This document shows positions 45,546 through 55,024 of a stretch of 64,000 nucleotides of DNA, in pieces. Within the stretch, counting starts at the first letter, position 1. Each line of letters opens with the position of its first letter. The translations under genes and the position numbers were made by a program. This DNA is from Thermoplasmatales archaeon (GTDB lineage Archaea; Thermoplasmatota; Thermoplasmata; Thermoplasmatales; Thermoplasmataceae): positions 186,001-250,000 of the forward strand of contig JACWAH010000024.1 of the NCBI GenBank assembly GCA_014874365.1. The letters run 5' to 3'. A model generated the notes under the pieces. The model was not told the origin of the DNA. It saw only the letters and a list, made by a program, of their open reading frames with translations, and did no database searches.

Positions 45546-46286
45546 TTACCACTTCCTCTTTTTGATTTTCTTTATAAGCACACCAATGGGGTCATAGGCA
45601 TGGTCGACTATGCGTTCTTTTTCAGGTATTATAGCGTTATCAGTAATACGTATCTCCTCAGGGCACACATTCTGGCAGCATTTGGTGATATCACAGTACC
45701 CTAAGCCGCCATCATGGTGCATCAATTCAGATCTATCGATAGAGTCGATCGGGTGAAGGTCAAGTGCGGCTATTTTTACCACATGTTTTGGCCCGTAGTA
45801 ATTGGACTGATGTTCCCTTATAACATGGCAAACGTCCTGGCACAAGAAGCATTCTATGCAGGTCCTGAATTCCTTGGATCTGGTGACGTCGATCTGCATA
45901 AACTTCCAGGGTTCCTGCAACCCCTGTTTAGGGGTGAAGGGAGGTATTTTCTTAGCTATCTCGTAGTTCTGTGAAACGTCAGTTACCAGGTCCTTTACAA
46001 CTGGATACGCTTTTATGGGATTGATTGTAATCTTGCTTCCCAGGGAATCCAACCTGGTCTTGCACATGAGTTTGGGTTTTCCGTCAATTTCAGCTGAACA
46101 GGAACCGCATCTCGCTGCCTTGCAGTTCCACCGTACTGCGAGAGTGGGATCGATATTATTCTGGATATAATGGACCGCATCCAGAACGACCATTCCTTCT
46201 ACGACAGGGACGGAGTATTCTTCATATCTCCATTCACTGCTCAACGCAGGTTCGGATCTTCTAATCTTGATTTTGACATCTTCCAA
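45546..46286 (-). CDS. sdhB: Succinate dehydrogenase iron-sulfur subunit
   Basis: A 246-residue electron-transfer subunit. The [2Fe-2S] ferredoxin domain has CKAARCGSCSAEIDG and a later Cys in KLMC; the C-terminal domain has CIECFLCQDVC for [4Fe-4S] and CCQNVCP for a [3Fe-4S]-type cluster. It passes electrons from FAD in SdhA to quinone at the anchor. Tight operon with sdhA (3-nt gap) and sdhC. Confidence 0.94.
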   Translation of the reverse strand: MEDVKIKIRRSEPALSSEWRYEEYSVPVVEGMVVLDAVHYIQNNIDPTLAVRWNCKAARCGSCSAEIDGKPKLMCKTRLDSLGSKITINPIKAYPVVKDLVTDVSQNYEIAKKIPPFTPKQGLQEPWKFMQIDVTRSKEFRTCIECFLCQDVCHVIREHQSNYYGPKHVVKIAALDLHPIDSIDRSELMHHDGGLGYCDITKCCQNVCPEEIRITDNAIIPEKERIVDHAYDPIGVLIKKIKKRKW

Positions 46287-46289
46287 AAT

Positions 46290-48008
46290 TCACACCTCCT
46301 TACCGAGTTCTTTTAAATGATCCGGGAGTTCAGGCACTTCAACAAATGACATGTCGTTCTTCCCATCATTGTATGTGAAAATTATGTTCTTGCGCCATAC
46401 GTCATCTTTCCTCATCGGGAAGTCTGTTCTTGCGTGAGCGCCCCGGCTTTCCTTTCTTTCCAGGGCACCTCTTACTACCAACTCTGCTGACAGGATTAAA
46501 TTATTTAGCTCCAGGCAGGCAAGCAACCCGGGATTAAACCGCAATCCGCCTTTCACTCCAATTCCCTTAATTTTTGGAATGAGGCTCTTGATTGTATCCA
46601 GAGCCTTGGTCAAGTCTTTCTCGTTTCTCAATATGCCTACGTTCTTGGACATACTTTCTCTTAATGTGTCAATTAACTGGTAAGGGTTTGTTCCTGAATT
46701 GTCTGTAAATGACAATATCCTGTCTATTTCTTCCCTGACTGCCGACTCATCGAATTTAATCTGGTTGCTGTTTTTGGCGAAAGATGCTGCACTTGCACCA
46801 ACAATTTTACCGAATACAAGCAGGTCTGTCAGTGAGTTTCCGCCCAACCTGTTTGCCCCATGCAATCCGCTGGAGGCCTCGCCGGCTGCATACAAGCCTA
46901 TAATGTTTGTGCTTCCGGTATCCGGTTCCACCCGAATTCCGCCCATATGATAATGCACCGTCGGAGCAACTTCCATTCTCTCCTTTGTTATATCAATATC
47001 TGAGAACTCCTTATACTGCATGTACATGCTGGGGAGCTTTTCCTTGATATATTTAGCACCTCTGTGCGTGATGTCGAGATAGACGCCTCCATGTTCACTG
47101 CCCCGACCTTCGATAATTTCCTGATATATTGCTCTGGCAACCACATCCCTTGCGTCCAGTTCCTTTTTCTTTGGGGAATACCTCAACATGAATCTTTCAT
47201 TGTCCTTGTTGTAAAGCAATCCACCTTCTCCCCTCACTCCTTCCGTGACCAGTAACCCTCTCACCGCTGGTGGCCAAATCATTCCTGTTGGATGGAACTG
47301 TATCATTTCCATGTCATTCAGGACTGCGCCAGCGCGATATGCAAGAGCAAGGCCGTCTCCTGTGCCCTCCCATGAGTTGGAGGTAACCTTGAAGAGTCTT
47401 CCCAGACCGCCAGTGGCAATAATTAGGGATTTACACTCAATAAGCTTGAATGTTCCATCTCTCATTGAAATACCAAACGCCCCAGCAACTTTCCCGTTGA
47501 CAGAAATTATCTTTGTAACGACGAATTCATCAAGTATTCGTGCGGGTGAATGAGCAACCTTATCTTGGAGGGTCCTTATCAACTCCAAACCCGTTTTGTC
47601 GCCGGTATAGCATAGCCTTCTGTAGGTATGCGCTCCGAAGGGTCTTTGCATTATCTTTCCATCTGGTGTCCTGTCAAAAAGCGCACCAAATCTTTCTAAC
47701 TCGTAGACCCGGTCAGGAGCTTCTTTCGCCAGTAATTCCACCATTCTCCAATTACTCAGATAGACCCCTTCCACGTAGGTATCGGTGAAATGAACTTTCC
47801 AGTTGTCCTGCGGATCAACGTTACCCAGGGCGGCTGCGATTCCGCCTTCCGCCATAACCGTATGTGCCTTACCGAGCAGAGATTTAGAAGCAATAATCAC
47901 GGAACTTCCAGCTTCTGTGGCTGCAATAGCCGCTCGAAGTCCTGCCCCGCCTGCACCAATTATTAGAACATCAGTCTTCAGCGTTACATATTCAGTTTTT
48001 GCTGGCAT
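46290..48008 (-). CDS. sdhA: Succinate dehydrogenase flavoprotein subunit
   Basis: A 572-residue FAD subunit that oxidises succinate to fumarate. The dinucleotide fold is VLIIGAGGAGLRAAIAA, AHTVMAEGGIAA is the region holding the flavin-linked His, and HPTGM, the capping domain, HYHMGGI and GEASSGLHGANRLGGNSL are family hallmarks. First gene of the leftward sdhABCD operon. Confidence 0.96.
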   Translation of the reverse strand: MPAKTEYVTLKTDVLIIGAGGAGLRAAIAATEAGSSVIIASKSLLGKAHTVMAEGGIAAALGNVDPQDNWKVHFTDTYVEGVYLSNWRMVELLAKEAPDRVYELERFGALFDRTPDGKIMQRPFGAHTYRRLCYTGDKTGLELIRTLQDKVAHSPARILDEFVVTKIISVNGKVAGAFGISMRDGTFKLIECKSLIIATGGLGRLFKVTSNSWEGTGDGLALAYRAGAVLNDMEMIQFHPTGMIWPPAVRGLLVTEGVRGEGGLLYNKDNERFMLRYSPKKKELDARDVVARAIYQEIIEGRGSEHGGVYLDITHRGAKYIKEKLPSMYMQYKEFSDIDITKERMEVAPTVHYHMGGIRVEPDTGSTNIIGLYAAGEASSGLHGANRLGGNSLTDLLVFGKIVGASAASFAKNSNQIKFDESAVREEIDRILSFTDNSGTNPYQLIDTLRESMSKNVGILRNEKDLTKALDTIKSLIPKIKGIGVKGGLRFNPGLLACLELNNLILSAELVVRGALERKESRGAHARTDFPMRKDDVWRKNIIFTYNDGKNDMSFVEVPELPDHLKELGKEV

Positions 48009-48032
48009 AAGAACGATCGGGGATTGGTAGTT

Positions 48033-48045
48033 TTGATTTATAACT
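48033..48045 (-). promoter_or_regulatory. TATA box of the sdh operon
   Basis: On the minus strand GTTATAAATCAAA lies about 30 nt before the sdhA ATG (48008), placing transcription start close to the start codon. Confidence 0.5.
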
Positions 48046-48140
48046 TTCGAGCTATTGTGATATTACCTCCTATAGTATAATTATTCTAATGCAGGTTTAT
48101 CCACAAGCTGCGAGCATTCTGGACAGGTGCAATTTAGGGA

Positions 48141-48797
48141 CTAAATCTGTTTTGCAGAATCGGCCTTCCTTCCTGTCAACTTGACATAAACAAAGGCAAT
48201 AATTAGAACGATTATGGCTGCCACTGCAATGTACTGGTATTGATCAAAAACTGTAAGGATGTTTTGCCAATTACTCCCGAGAGTATAACCAAAGTAAATC
48301 AACATTGTATCCCAGATCAATGAACCGATAAACGTAAGGATTGTGAAAAGGCGCCAGTCCATTTTACCTATTCCAGCCGGAATCGAAATGAAAGTTCGGA
48401 ATATTGGCACTAGCCGCGTGCCAAACACACTAATGGATCCATATCTATGGAACCACCTTTGAACATGATCCACAGTTGCCTCGTCAAGCATTACATACTT
48501 TCCAAACTTAACAATGAGTGGCTTTCCACCATAGTACCCGATCTCGTAAGCAATCAAGGCACCAGCGAGGTTGCCTATTGTTCCAGCCATAAGGAGAATG
48601 AAGAAAGCGGGGAATACCCAGATGCCTGAGAGCTGACCGGCCCATATCAGATACCCGCCAAATGCCATTACTACTTCAGAAGGTATTGGAAACAGAAGAC
48701 CCTCAAGAAGCATTAATCCGAATATACCTGGATAACCTATGCTTGAAATGATGTTGGTTGTGAAATTGAACACTGTTGAAACCAGTCCGGTGGCCAT
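48141..48797 (-). CDS. DedA-family membrane protein
   Basis: A 218-residue DedA/SNARE-associated (VTT) protein with about five membrane segments. Hallmarks are the early GLLFPIPSEVVMAFGGYL, the FGTRLVPIFRTFISIPAG motif with essential Arg residues, and a short Lys-rich C terminus. Family members act as lipid scramblases or flippases in membrane homeostasis. It overlaps the dCMP deaminase gene by 1 nt. Confidence 0.88.
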   Translation of the reverse strand: MATGLVSTVFNFTTNIISSIGYPGIFGLMLLEGLLFPIPSEVVMAFGGYLIWAGQLSGIWVFPAFFILLMAGTIGNLAGALIAYEIGYYGGKPLIVKFGKYVMLDEATVDHVQRWFHRYGSISVFGTRLVPIFRTFISIPAGIGKMDWRLFTILTFIGSLIWDTMLIYFGYTLGSNWQNILTVFDQYQYIAVAAIIVLIIAFVYVKLTGRKADSAKQI

Positions 48798-49303
48798 TAG
48801 TCTTCTCCCGTTAAACTGGCATAGTCTTCGCCAATCATTGCTTTAACTTCGTTGTCTGGTAAAGTGAATCTTCTTAGGGAAATTTTGCTATCCAATATCA
48901 ACAATTCTGACAATTCATCGGGGTATCCATCGGCAAATATAATCTCTCTTATCTGGGCATTCATGATCATTTTCGAACAAACAGAACAAGGATGCGTTGT
49001 AACGTAAATGACAGCACCCGAAATAGCTGAACCATGCACTGCAGCCTGGATGATTGCATTCTGTTCAGCGTGAAGACCCCTGCAGAGTTCATGCCTCTCG
49101 CCAGATTTTATATTGAGATCATTTCTGACACAACCGGCAACATTGCAATCTGCGGACCCACTCGGAGGACCGTTGTATCCGGTGGCAATCACGTTTTTGT
49201 CTTTTACGATCACTGCACCGACTTTTCTTCTAACGCAGTTAGCGCGGGAAGCGGCTAAATACGCCATTCTCATGAAATATTGATCCCAGGTGGGTTTTAC
49301 CAT
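48797..49303 (-). CDS. dcd: dCMP deaminase
   Basis: A 168-residue zinc deaminase producing dUMP from dCMP. The catalytic HAE is in [11 protein letters not shown] and zinc cysteines in [35 protein letters not shown] is the usual N-terminal region, and the GYNGPPSG loop and inserted Cys/His (CNVAGC...HELC) fit the dCMP-specific group. The start is set at [10 protein letters not shown]; a longer ORF begins at 49369. It may supply substrate for thymidylate synthesis. Confidence 0.87.
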   Translation of the reverse strand: MVKPTWDQYFMRMAYLAASRANCVRRKVGAVIVKDKNVIATGYNGPPSGSADCNVAGCVRNDLNIKSGERHELCRGLHAEQNAIIQAAVHGSAISGAVIYVTTHPCSVCSKMIMNAQIREIIFADGYPDELSELLILDSKISLRRFTLPDNEVKAMIGEDYASLTGED

Positions 49304-49617
49304 TATCAATTCGTAAATCGGCTTATCCCTTTTTACTTTTGCATTGGCTGACTTGCATTCGAATTCCATTGGGACTCAATCACATGTACTTGAACGGAAA
49401 TAAGTCCATTATGACACTTATCTACGGCTAAAGCAGCCATTTTTATCAGGACTAAATCGTTATCAGAAATCAGGCAATTCAAAATTTACTGAACAAAGTG
49501 AGATTACTTTAAAAGTATAAAAACAACTGTCGTCGTATCAATTTCGCTAAGAGGGTCTGCCAAAAGATGTAACGCATAACGCATAACTCATAAATATTCA
49601 ATACGTATGGGCGGTAG

Positions 49618-49914
49618 ATGGATCCAAAGCTAAGGGTAGTTAGCAAAGAGAAGAATTCTATAGTTATTGAGATGTTAAATTATGATAACACCATCTTGAG
49701 ACCCTTGGTTGAAGAGATATTGCGCGATGAACAGGTAGAAGAATCCAGATATTTCATCAAGCATCCTATTATTGACAACCCTGCAATTTACGTAAAGGTA
49801 AAGACAGGAAAACCACAGGCTGCAGTTAAGAGAGCTATCCGAAAATTATCAAAGGTCTATGAGACACTTCTGACGGAACTGGAAAGGGAAAAGAAGAAAC
49901 AGACAACCACTTAG
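49618..49914 (+). CDS. rpoL: DNA-directed RNA polymerase subunit L (Rpo11)
   Basis: A 98-residue RPB11/RpoL homologue that pairs with subunit D in polymerase assembly. DNTILRPLVEEILRDEQVEESRYFIKHPIIDNP is the family signature, followed by a Lys-rich helical tail. CATAAATATT (about 49588-49597) is the probable TATA box; the unusual short direct repeat AACGCAT-AACGCAT-AACTCAT lies just upstream. Confidence 0.95.
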   Translation: MDPKLRVVSKEKNSIVIEMLNYDNTILRPLVEEILRDEQVEESRYFIKHPIIDNPAIYVKVKTGKPQAAVKRAIRKLSKVYETLLTELEREKKKQTTT

Positions 49915-49919
49915 AGCGG

Positions 49920-50891
49920 ATGCTTAAAGATACCTACATTGCTGAATTCACAAAGGATCAACCAGATCTCTTAAAGATTGAGCTTGAAGCAATAAAAGAA
50001 GTATCAGATCATACCGATTATTCCCTGATTTCTAAGAACATAGCCCTTGTAGTAGGAGACCCTGTTTGCTATACTGAATCAGCCTTCCTGAGGTATCTGG
50101 GAAAAGTATTATGGTACGGTAAGGACCTTAAAGAAGTTAGGGATATTGGTCTTCCGCAGGGACGATTTTTCGTCAGAACAAATGAAAGAGGAAGAAACAA
50201 CCCGGAAATAGAAAGGTCATTAGGTGAAAAACTCGGAGGTGAGGGGAGGATATCCTTTGAATCTCCGGATTTTGTGGTCAGGGCATACAATCTGGACAAA
50301 TGGTATATTACCGTACCGGTCAGCGAGGGCCACAGAAAAGAAATGGAAAAGAGGACCGCTCCGATGAGGCCATTCTTTTCTCCGGTGTCTCTGCATCCGT
50401 ATATAGCCAGATTTATGATAAATCTTACCCAAACCGAGCCAAAAGAAACAGTGCTTGACCCATTTTGCGGGACTGGAGGAATACTGATTGAAGCGGCAAT
50501 GATGGGCAGGAAGGTGTTGGGCGCAGACGCTTCCCTATCAATGGTCGCAGGAGCAAGAATGAATCTGAGATACTTTGGAATTGAACCGAAGAGCGTAGTC
50601 CATTCAACTTTTGAAGACCTGAAATTGGACGAAAAGGTCGATTCGATTGCAACAGATTTTCCGTACGGCCGGAGCTCTCCATTTTTTCAGCACAGCGCAA
50701 CATTTCTGCAGGATGCCCTGGACAAGTTCTATCAGCTCCTGAAGGACGGGGGAATCTGTGTTGCTATAACGAACATGGGCGACTTGAAGATGGAGGGGAG
50801 GAATCATTTCAAAATTATAAACAAAATGGAAATAAGAAGGCATAAATCCCTGACACGGCACATATTTGTCCTGAAAAAGGGGGAAAGTTAG
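49920..50891 (+). CDS. trmG10: tRNA (guanine-10) N2-methyltransferase, THUMP type
   Basis: A 323-residue protein with an N-terminal THUMP-type RNA-binding region and a C-terminal Rossmann methyltransferase: MRPFFSPVSLHPYIARFMINLT, LDPFCGTGGILIEAA (SAM motif) and TDFPYGRSS (catalytic, DxPY-like). This matches archaeal Trm-G10 (Trm11), which makes m2G/m2,2G at position 10 of tRNA. Cotranscribed with rpoL (5-nt gap). Confidence 0.88.
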   Translation: MLKDTYIAEFTKDQPDLLKIELEAIKEVSDHTDYSLISKNIALVVGDPVCYTESAFLRYLGKVLWYGKDLKEVRDIGLPQGRFFVRTNERGRNNPEIERSLGEKLGGEGRISFESPDFVVRAYNLDKWYITVPVSEGHRKEMEKRTAPMRPFFSPVSLHPYIARFMINLTQTEPKETVLDPFCGTGGILIEAAMMGRKVLGADASLSMVAGARMNLRYFGIEPKSVVHSTFEDLKLDEKVDSIATDFPYGRSSPFFQHSATFLQDALDKFYQLLKDGGICVAITNMGDLKMEGRNHFKIINKMEIRRHKSLTRHIFVLKKGES

Positions 50892-50946
50892 TCTCTCATT
50901 CCCGCCATTAACCAAAACAATATAAAAAATTCCTGAATCCCAAAAA

Positions 50947-51747
50947 TCACTCCCTGATCTCTTTCTCAGTAACATAATAGGTTAACACAAGGACTGCAAG
51001 CGTTAAGATTGCAAGGTAAAACAGATACCCTAAAGTTGAGTACATCAACGAAGAGGAAATGGCAGACCCGTTGATAATAACATTCCGCATTGCCTCAGCA
51101 GACCATGAAACCGGGTTCCACACCGCTACGGATTCAAGCCATCCGGCCATAAACGCTTTAGGGAAGAGTGCGAAGCTTGCAAACATAAGCGGCAGGCTCA
51201 CTAGATTTGAAATTCCAAAGATAGTCTGCATATTTCTCATTTTAACAGCAATCAACGAAAACAATGAGGAAAATATGAAAGCGATCATCAGTGTTGCAGA
51301 AACGATCACGAATGCGGAAAACAACGTGAATCCGTTGGCGAACTCCAGGCCATTTGGTATTACCAGCGCGGCTGCTATCAAGATTACCACCTGCACCATT
51401 ATTCTTGCAATCGATGATATGACCTTGGAAAAAACTATTGAGCTTCGACTGATTGGAGAAGCTAGCAACCTGGAGAGAGTCCCGAGCCTGCGATCCCATA
51501 TTATGTTGATTCCTGAGAACATACCAGTAAAAAGGGCAGTTGTTGTTAGCACTCCCGCAATTACAAAAGTAATGTAATTTTTTGCGTTATCGAGTGCAAT
51601 AGACCCGAACGCACCTCCTCCACCTGAAAAAGCACTGCCGAATAACCCGATCCAGAAAAATGGTTGAATGAGCCCCACAAAGAAAAAGACCGGGCTCCTG
51701 TACCATTTCTTTAATTCCCTAACTGTCAGGGGAATCAGGCCGCTCAT
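50947..51747 (-). CDS. ABC-2 type transporter permease
   Basis: A 266-residue permease with six membrane segments and the ABC-2 plan: LTVRELKKWYRSPVFFFVGLIQPFFWIGLF at the N terminus, WDRRLGTLSRLLASPISRSSIV as the coupling segment, and WNPVSWSAEAMRN. It is translated with the ATPase gene (4-nt overlap). Daunorubicin-resistance DrrB-type exporters share this organisation; the cargo is unknown. Confidence 0.9.
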   Translation of the reverse strand: MSGLIPLTVRELKKWYRSPVFFFVGLIQPFFWIGLFGSAFSGGGGAFGSIALDNAKNYITFVIAGVLTTTALFTGMFSGINIIWDRRLGTLSRLLASPISRSSIVFSKVISSIARIMVQVVILIAAALVIPNGLEFANGFTLFSAFVIVSATLMIAFIFSSLFSLIAVKMRNMQTIFGISNLVSLPLMFASFALFPKAFMAGWLESVAVWNPVSWSAEAMRNVIINGSAISSSLMYSTLGYLFYLAILTLAVLVLTYYVTEKEIRE

Positions 51748-52736
51748 GCCCTTAACCTCCTGAGATTCATGGCCGTTTTACGTGCATCTTCTCCACCCTC
51801 GGCTTCCTTGATCGTTCTCCCTGTGTATTTAATGAACACCTGATCCAGTGACGGCTTGTGAACATTGATTGTAAGCGGAGTTACCTTCCGTTCAATCATG
51901 AATTTGAATATCTTTGCAAGATCCTTATCTGAATTCTCGACGCTTAACCGCACTTCGCTATCCTTGAGAACAGGGGGTTCTATTCCATCCGGATACGATG
52001 AAAGTGCCTGCGCCTGTTCCTGGGAATTACAGATGATGGAAATGATGTCACCCTTCAAAGAACCCTTAAGTTCCTCAGAAGTTCCGGTAATTATGATCTT
52101 TCCCTTGTCTATTATGGACATCCTGTCAGCGAGAGCATCTATTTCTTCTAGATAATGGCTGGTCAGGATTATTGTTACTCCCATTGCTTTGACGATATTC
52201 TTAATATATTCCCACATCCTGGTTCTGGTCTGTACGTCCAGCCCAAGTGTAGGTTCATCAAGAAATAGGATTTCGGGATTGTGCAACAGACCTATCCCCA
52301 ACTCAAGCCTCTTCCGCATCCCTCCAGAATACCCTTTAACGTACCTGTCCTTGGCTTCAGTCAATTCCAGTAAATCCAGGAGTTTGTCAATCTGCTTCAA
52401 AGCCTCTGCCCTGGAAAGGTCATAGAACTGTGCAAACATATACATGTTCTCAAAACCCGTAAGATCTTCGTCGGCAGTCAGGTCCTGGGGGACTATTCCT
52501 ATAGTCTTCCTGACAGCAAGAGAATCCTTGATTATGTCCTTGCCGTTTACTATGGCAGTTCCTTCAGTTGGCTTAAGGGAAGAAGTCAGCATTTTGATTG
52601 TAGTGGTCTTGCCGGCCCCGTTTGGTCCCAATAATCCATAGATTTCATTCTTCTCTACGCTAAATGAAATTCCGTCCACCGCTTTTACTCCACCCGGATA
52701 AATTTTTGTTAAATTTTTTACTTCTATTATTGACAT
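51744..52736 (-). CDS. ABC transporter ATPase, DrrA type
   Basis: A 330-residue ATPase with Walker A GPNGAGKTT, the signature YSGGMRKRLELG, Walker B LFLDEPTLGLD and switch His in TSHYLEE. The C-terminal extension of about 100 residues, with DQVFIKYTGRTIKEAEGG, is typical of drug/antibiotic exporters. Partner of the downstream permease, and downstream of a PadR regulator. Confidence 0.93.
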   Translation of the reverse strand: MSIIEVKNLTKIYPGGVKAVDGISFSVEKNEIYGLLGPNGAGKTTTIKMLTSSLKPTEGTAIVNGKDIIKDSLAVRKTIGIVPQDLTADEDLTGFENMYMFAQFYDLSRAEALKQIDKLLDLLELTEAKDRYVKGYSGGMRKRLELGIGLLHNPEILFLDEPTLGLDVQTRTRMWEYIKNIVKAMGVTIILTSHYLEEIDALADRMSIIDKGKIIITGTSEELKGSLKGDIISIICNSQEQAQALSSYPDGIEPPVLKDSEVRLSVENSDKDLAKIFKFMIERKVTPLTINVHKPSLDQVFIKYTGRTIKEAEGGEDARKTAMNLRRLRA

Positions 52737-52771
52737 ACTTTACCTCTTACTTTCTAAACATCGGTTATTCT

Positions 52772-53203
52772 TCACTTTTCCTTTTTCCTAAGGATTTCCT
52801 GAAGCATCGCCGTCAGTCTGGATATCAGCTGCTCGTCTTCAACAGAAAGCCTGCCCGAACTCGCGACATCCTGTATGTACATAAGATCACTTTCAACTTC
52901 CGCCAATACGTCAGATGGTGAATTCTTGCTGTGCGACATCATTTGTGGAAAGTCGGATTCCTCTTCTAAATTTAATAGAACGTACCTGCCATCTTCCCTC
53001 TTTTTGACAATTCCCTCCGAAACCATTTCCGAAAGAGCAGGGTATATGGATCCGGGAGAAGGTTTCCACCATCCCATGCTTAACTTTTCGAAACTCTCCA
53101 TAATCTCTGCCCCGTTTTTCGGCGACTCCTTTAGCGTGTCAACAATAATTGGGCGAAGCCAGCCCCGCTTTCCGCCAAATCTTGCCCTGTAGTAATTCCA
53201 CAT
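52772..53203 (-). CDS. PadR-family regulator 1
   Basis: A 143-residue winged-helix repressor. The PadR core is LRPIIVDTLKESPKNGAEIMESF, then MGWWKPSPGSIYPALSEMVSEGIVKKREDGRY; the C-terminal helical part mediates dimerisation. It is the first gene of the leftward operon with the ABC exporter (35-nt gap) and probably controls it in response to a ligand. A 14-bp palindrome overlaps its start codon. Confidence 0.9.
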   Translation of the reverse strand: MWNYYRARFGGKRGWLRPIIVDTLKESPKNGAEIMESFEKLSMGWWKPSPGSIYPALSEMVSEGIVKKREDGRYVLLNLEEESDFPQMMSHSKNSPSDVLAEVESDLMYIQDVASSGRLSVEDEQLISRLTAMLQEILRKKEK

Positions 53204-53215
53204 TCGATATCGAAT
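53202..53215. promoter_or_regulatory. Palindrome at the PadR1 start, probable operator
   Basis: ATTCGATATCGAAT is a perfect 14-bp palindrome covering the first bases of the PadR1 start codon; a TATA-like TTTAATAG lies about 30 nt before the ATG on the minus strand. The placement at the expected transcription start suits autorepression. Confidence 0.45.
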
Positions 53216-53342
53216 TTCCGATACAATAGGTCTATTAAACCGTTACTATTCTTTTCCTTTAACAATCTAAAGCAATGGTAGCGGTCATTGGATACATTGT
53301 GCTCTGAGCCTTTGCTGATCTACGCGTTAATAAATTTAGAAC

Positions 53343-53789
53343 TCATGCTTTGGAGAATTCGCTTTTGACTAATTCATCCAGGACTGTTAATATCTTTCTC
53401 ACTTTTACGAGTACTTCCTGGTCAATGGAAAACTCTTCGGTGACTGAGTTCTTCAAAAGCAGAAGGTTTTCAAACGTCTTGTCAAGAATGTTGGATATAC
53501 TACTGGCTGCTTGCGGTGTACTCACATCCGCAGAAACTGAGAAATTTTCAAGATATTCTTCCCTGATTTCATATTTTCCATCGTCTCTTTTGCAAACTAT
53601 TCCGTCCGCATCCATTGAGGAGAGAGCAGGGTAAATTGACCCTGGAGATGGTTTCCACAGCCCCATAGTACTCCTTTCCAGCTCCCTGATAAGCTCACAA
53701 ACTTTCATCGGTTTTTCTTGCAGGGCCTCTATTATCATTGGCCTCAAATAACCGCGTTTTCCCCCAAATTGAAATCTCAGGAAATTCAT
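53343..53789 (-). CDS. PadR-family regulator 2
   Basis: A 148-residue PadR protein clearly paralogous to PadR1: FQFGGKRGYLRPMIIEAL against ARFGGKRGWLRPIIVDTL, and the same WKPSPGSIYPAL. The ATG at 53789 is chosen by alignment with PadR1 and because the TATA-like AAATATAAAT (about 53819-53828) leaves too little room for the TTG at 53807. It has its own promoter, 139 bp upstream of the padR1 start. Confidence 0.88.
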   Translation of the reverse strand: MNFLRFQFGGKRGYLRPMIIEALQEKPMKVCELIRELERSTMGLWKPSPGSIYPALSSMDADGIVCKRDDGKYEIREEYLENFSVSADVSTPQAASSISNILDKTFENLLLLKNSVTEEFSIDQEVLVKVRKILTVLDELVKSEFSKA

Positions 53790-53923
53790 ATTTTGCAGGA
53801 TTTCCAATCTCTCGATGGTATTTATATTTAGATGTACCTCTTTTTAACTCATTCACTTTATATTTGTTAGTGAAGACAGGTATGTGCGGAATTATTTAAT
53901 CAGAATCTATCTTATAGGGTCAA

Positions 53924-54787
53924 ATGAAAAACGTTATTCTTCTACATGGAGGGGCCGGTTCTTTGTACAATGAAGTTGAAGTGCATTCCAGATTACTCAC
54001 GGGTTTCAGTAAAAATGCATTAGCCTTTCACACCCCGCTTGAGATCACAATAGAAAGCGTCAGGCAGATGGAAGATCATCCAGATTTCAATGCGGGCACG
54101 GGTTCCGTCAGAAGATTGGACGGTTGTATACAGATGGATGCTGCGGTTATGGAACTAGGCAACTTTGGTGCGGTTATGAACATTGAAAAAGTCAGAAACC
54201 CGGTTCTTGTAGCCCGGGATGTAATGCTTCATTCCCCGCATGTGATACTTGCAGGAGATGGGGCGATAAGTTTCGCAAGGGTCATGGGGCATCAGGAATA
54301 CGATCCAGGCACTCAAAAAACCGAAGATTTATGGAAACGAACGAAAGAAATGCTTAATTCATCGGCCCAAGATATTCCTGCCAGGATAATTGAATACCGA
54401 AAATATTCCAGGTTGTTTGATCAAGTCCGCACAACCGATACTGTAGGAGCGGTGTGTAGAATGGACGGTAAATTTGCCGCCGCTATCTCGACGGGAGGCG
54501 CATCTCCAATGATCAGGGGAAGGGTCGGGGATTCACCCATTCCGGGAAGTGGCCTATTTGTGGGAAAAAATGGCGCAGTTGCGGTCACGGGCCTCGGAGA
54601 AGAGATAATCAGGAGGTCTCTTTCTTCCAGTATTTACCACAGAATTGGTAAAGAACCCCTGCTTGATGTATTGAAAAGTGAAATTTCTGCTTTCGGGGAA
54701 TCTGCCACGGGAGCGATAGCTGTTTCAGGAGAAGAATATGCATCATTCGCAAATAAATTCATGTCGACGGGACATACTGAGTTCTAA
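53924..54787 (+). CDS. Isoaspartyl peptidase / plant-type asparaginase
   Basis: A 287-residue Ntn hydrolase precursor. It starts with ILLHGGAG, has FNAGTGSV and the MDAAVM segment, and the autocleavage site is Asp172-Thr173 in TTDTVGAV, giving the catalytic N-terminal Thr of the beta chain. GEEIIRR near the end is typical. It hydrolyses beta-aspartyl peptides and asparagine. TTATTTAATC (about 53893-53902) is a likely promoter. Confidence 0.92.
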   Translation: MKNVILLHGGAGSLYNEVEVHSRLLTGFSKNALAFHTPLEITIESVRQMEDHPDFNAGTGSVRRLDGCIQMDAAVMELGNFGAVMNIEKVRNPVLVARDVMLHSPHVILAGDGAISFARVMGHQEYDPGTQKTEDLWKRTKEMLNSSAQDIPARIIEYRKYSRLFDQVRTTDTVGAVCRMDGKFAAAISTGGASPMIRGRVGDSPIPGSGLFVGKNGAVAVTGLGEEIIRRSLSSSIYHRIGKEPLLDVLKSEISAFGESATGAIAVSGEEYASFANKFMSTGHTEF

Positions 54788-54925
54788 GTAATCGTTCGTT
54801 TATCGATTATGAGCACAGGTTTGAATCACAGCCCATACATACCTTTTCCTCAGGAAGGTGCAATACATTCACGCTGATTAGGGGTCAAAAGGGATAAATA
54901 TTACCAAAAAAATACCGCAGCCACT

Positions 54926-54998
54926 GCGGGTGTGGTGTAGCCTGGTAACACGCGAGCTTGCCAAGCTCGTGCCTCGGGTTCAAATCCCGGCACCCGCA
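54926..54998 (+). tRNA. tRNA-Gly (anticodon GCC)
   Basis: A 73-nt cloverleaf: acceptor GCGGGTG/CACCCGC with discriminator A, D arm GTAGCCTGGTAACAC, anticodon stem CGAGC/GCTCG around TTGCCAA (anticodon GCC), and T arm CGGGTTCAAATCCCG. GATAAATATTA (about 54894-54903) is the TATA element. No intron, CCA not encoded. Confidence 0.96.
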
Positions 54999-55024
54999 TG
55001 TAGATTTTAACCCTGATAAGTATT

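Noticed and set aside
49570-49591. Short direct repeats AACGCAT/AACGCAT/AACTCAT before rpoL as a possible repeat array or CRISPR
   Set aside because: Only three 7-nt units without spacers, lying at the promoter; at most a regulatory curiosity.
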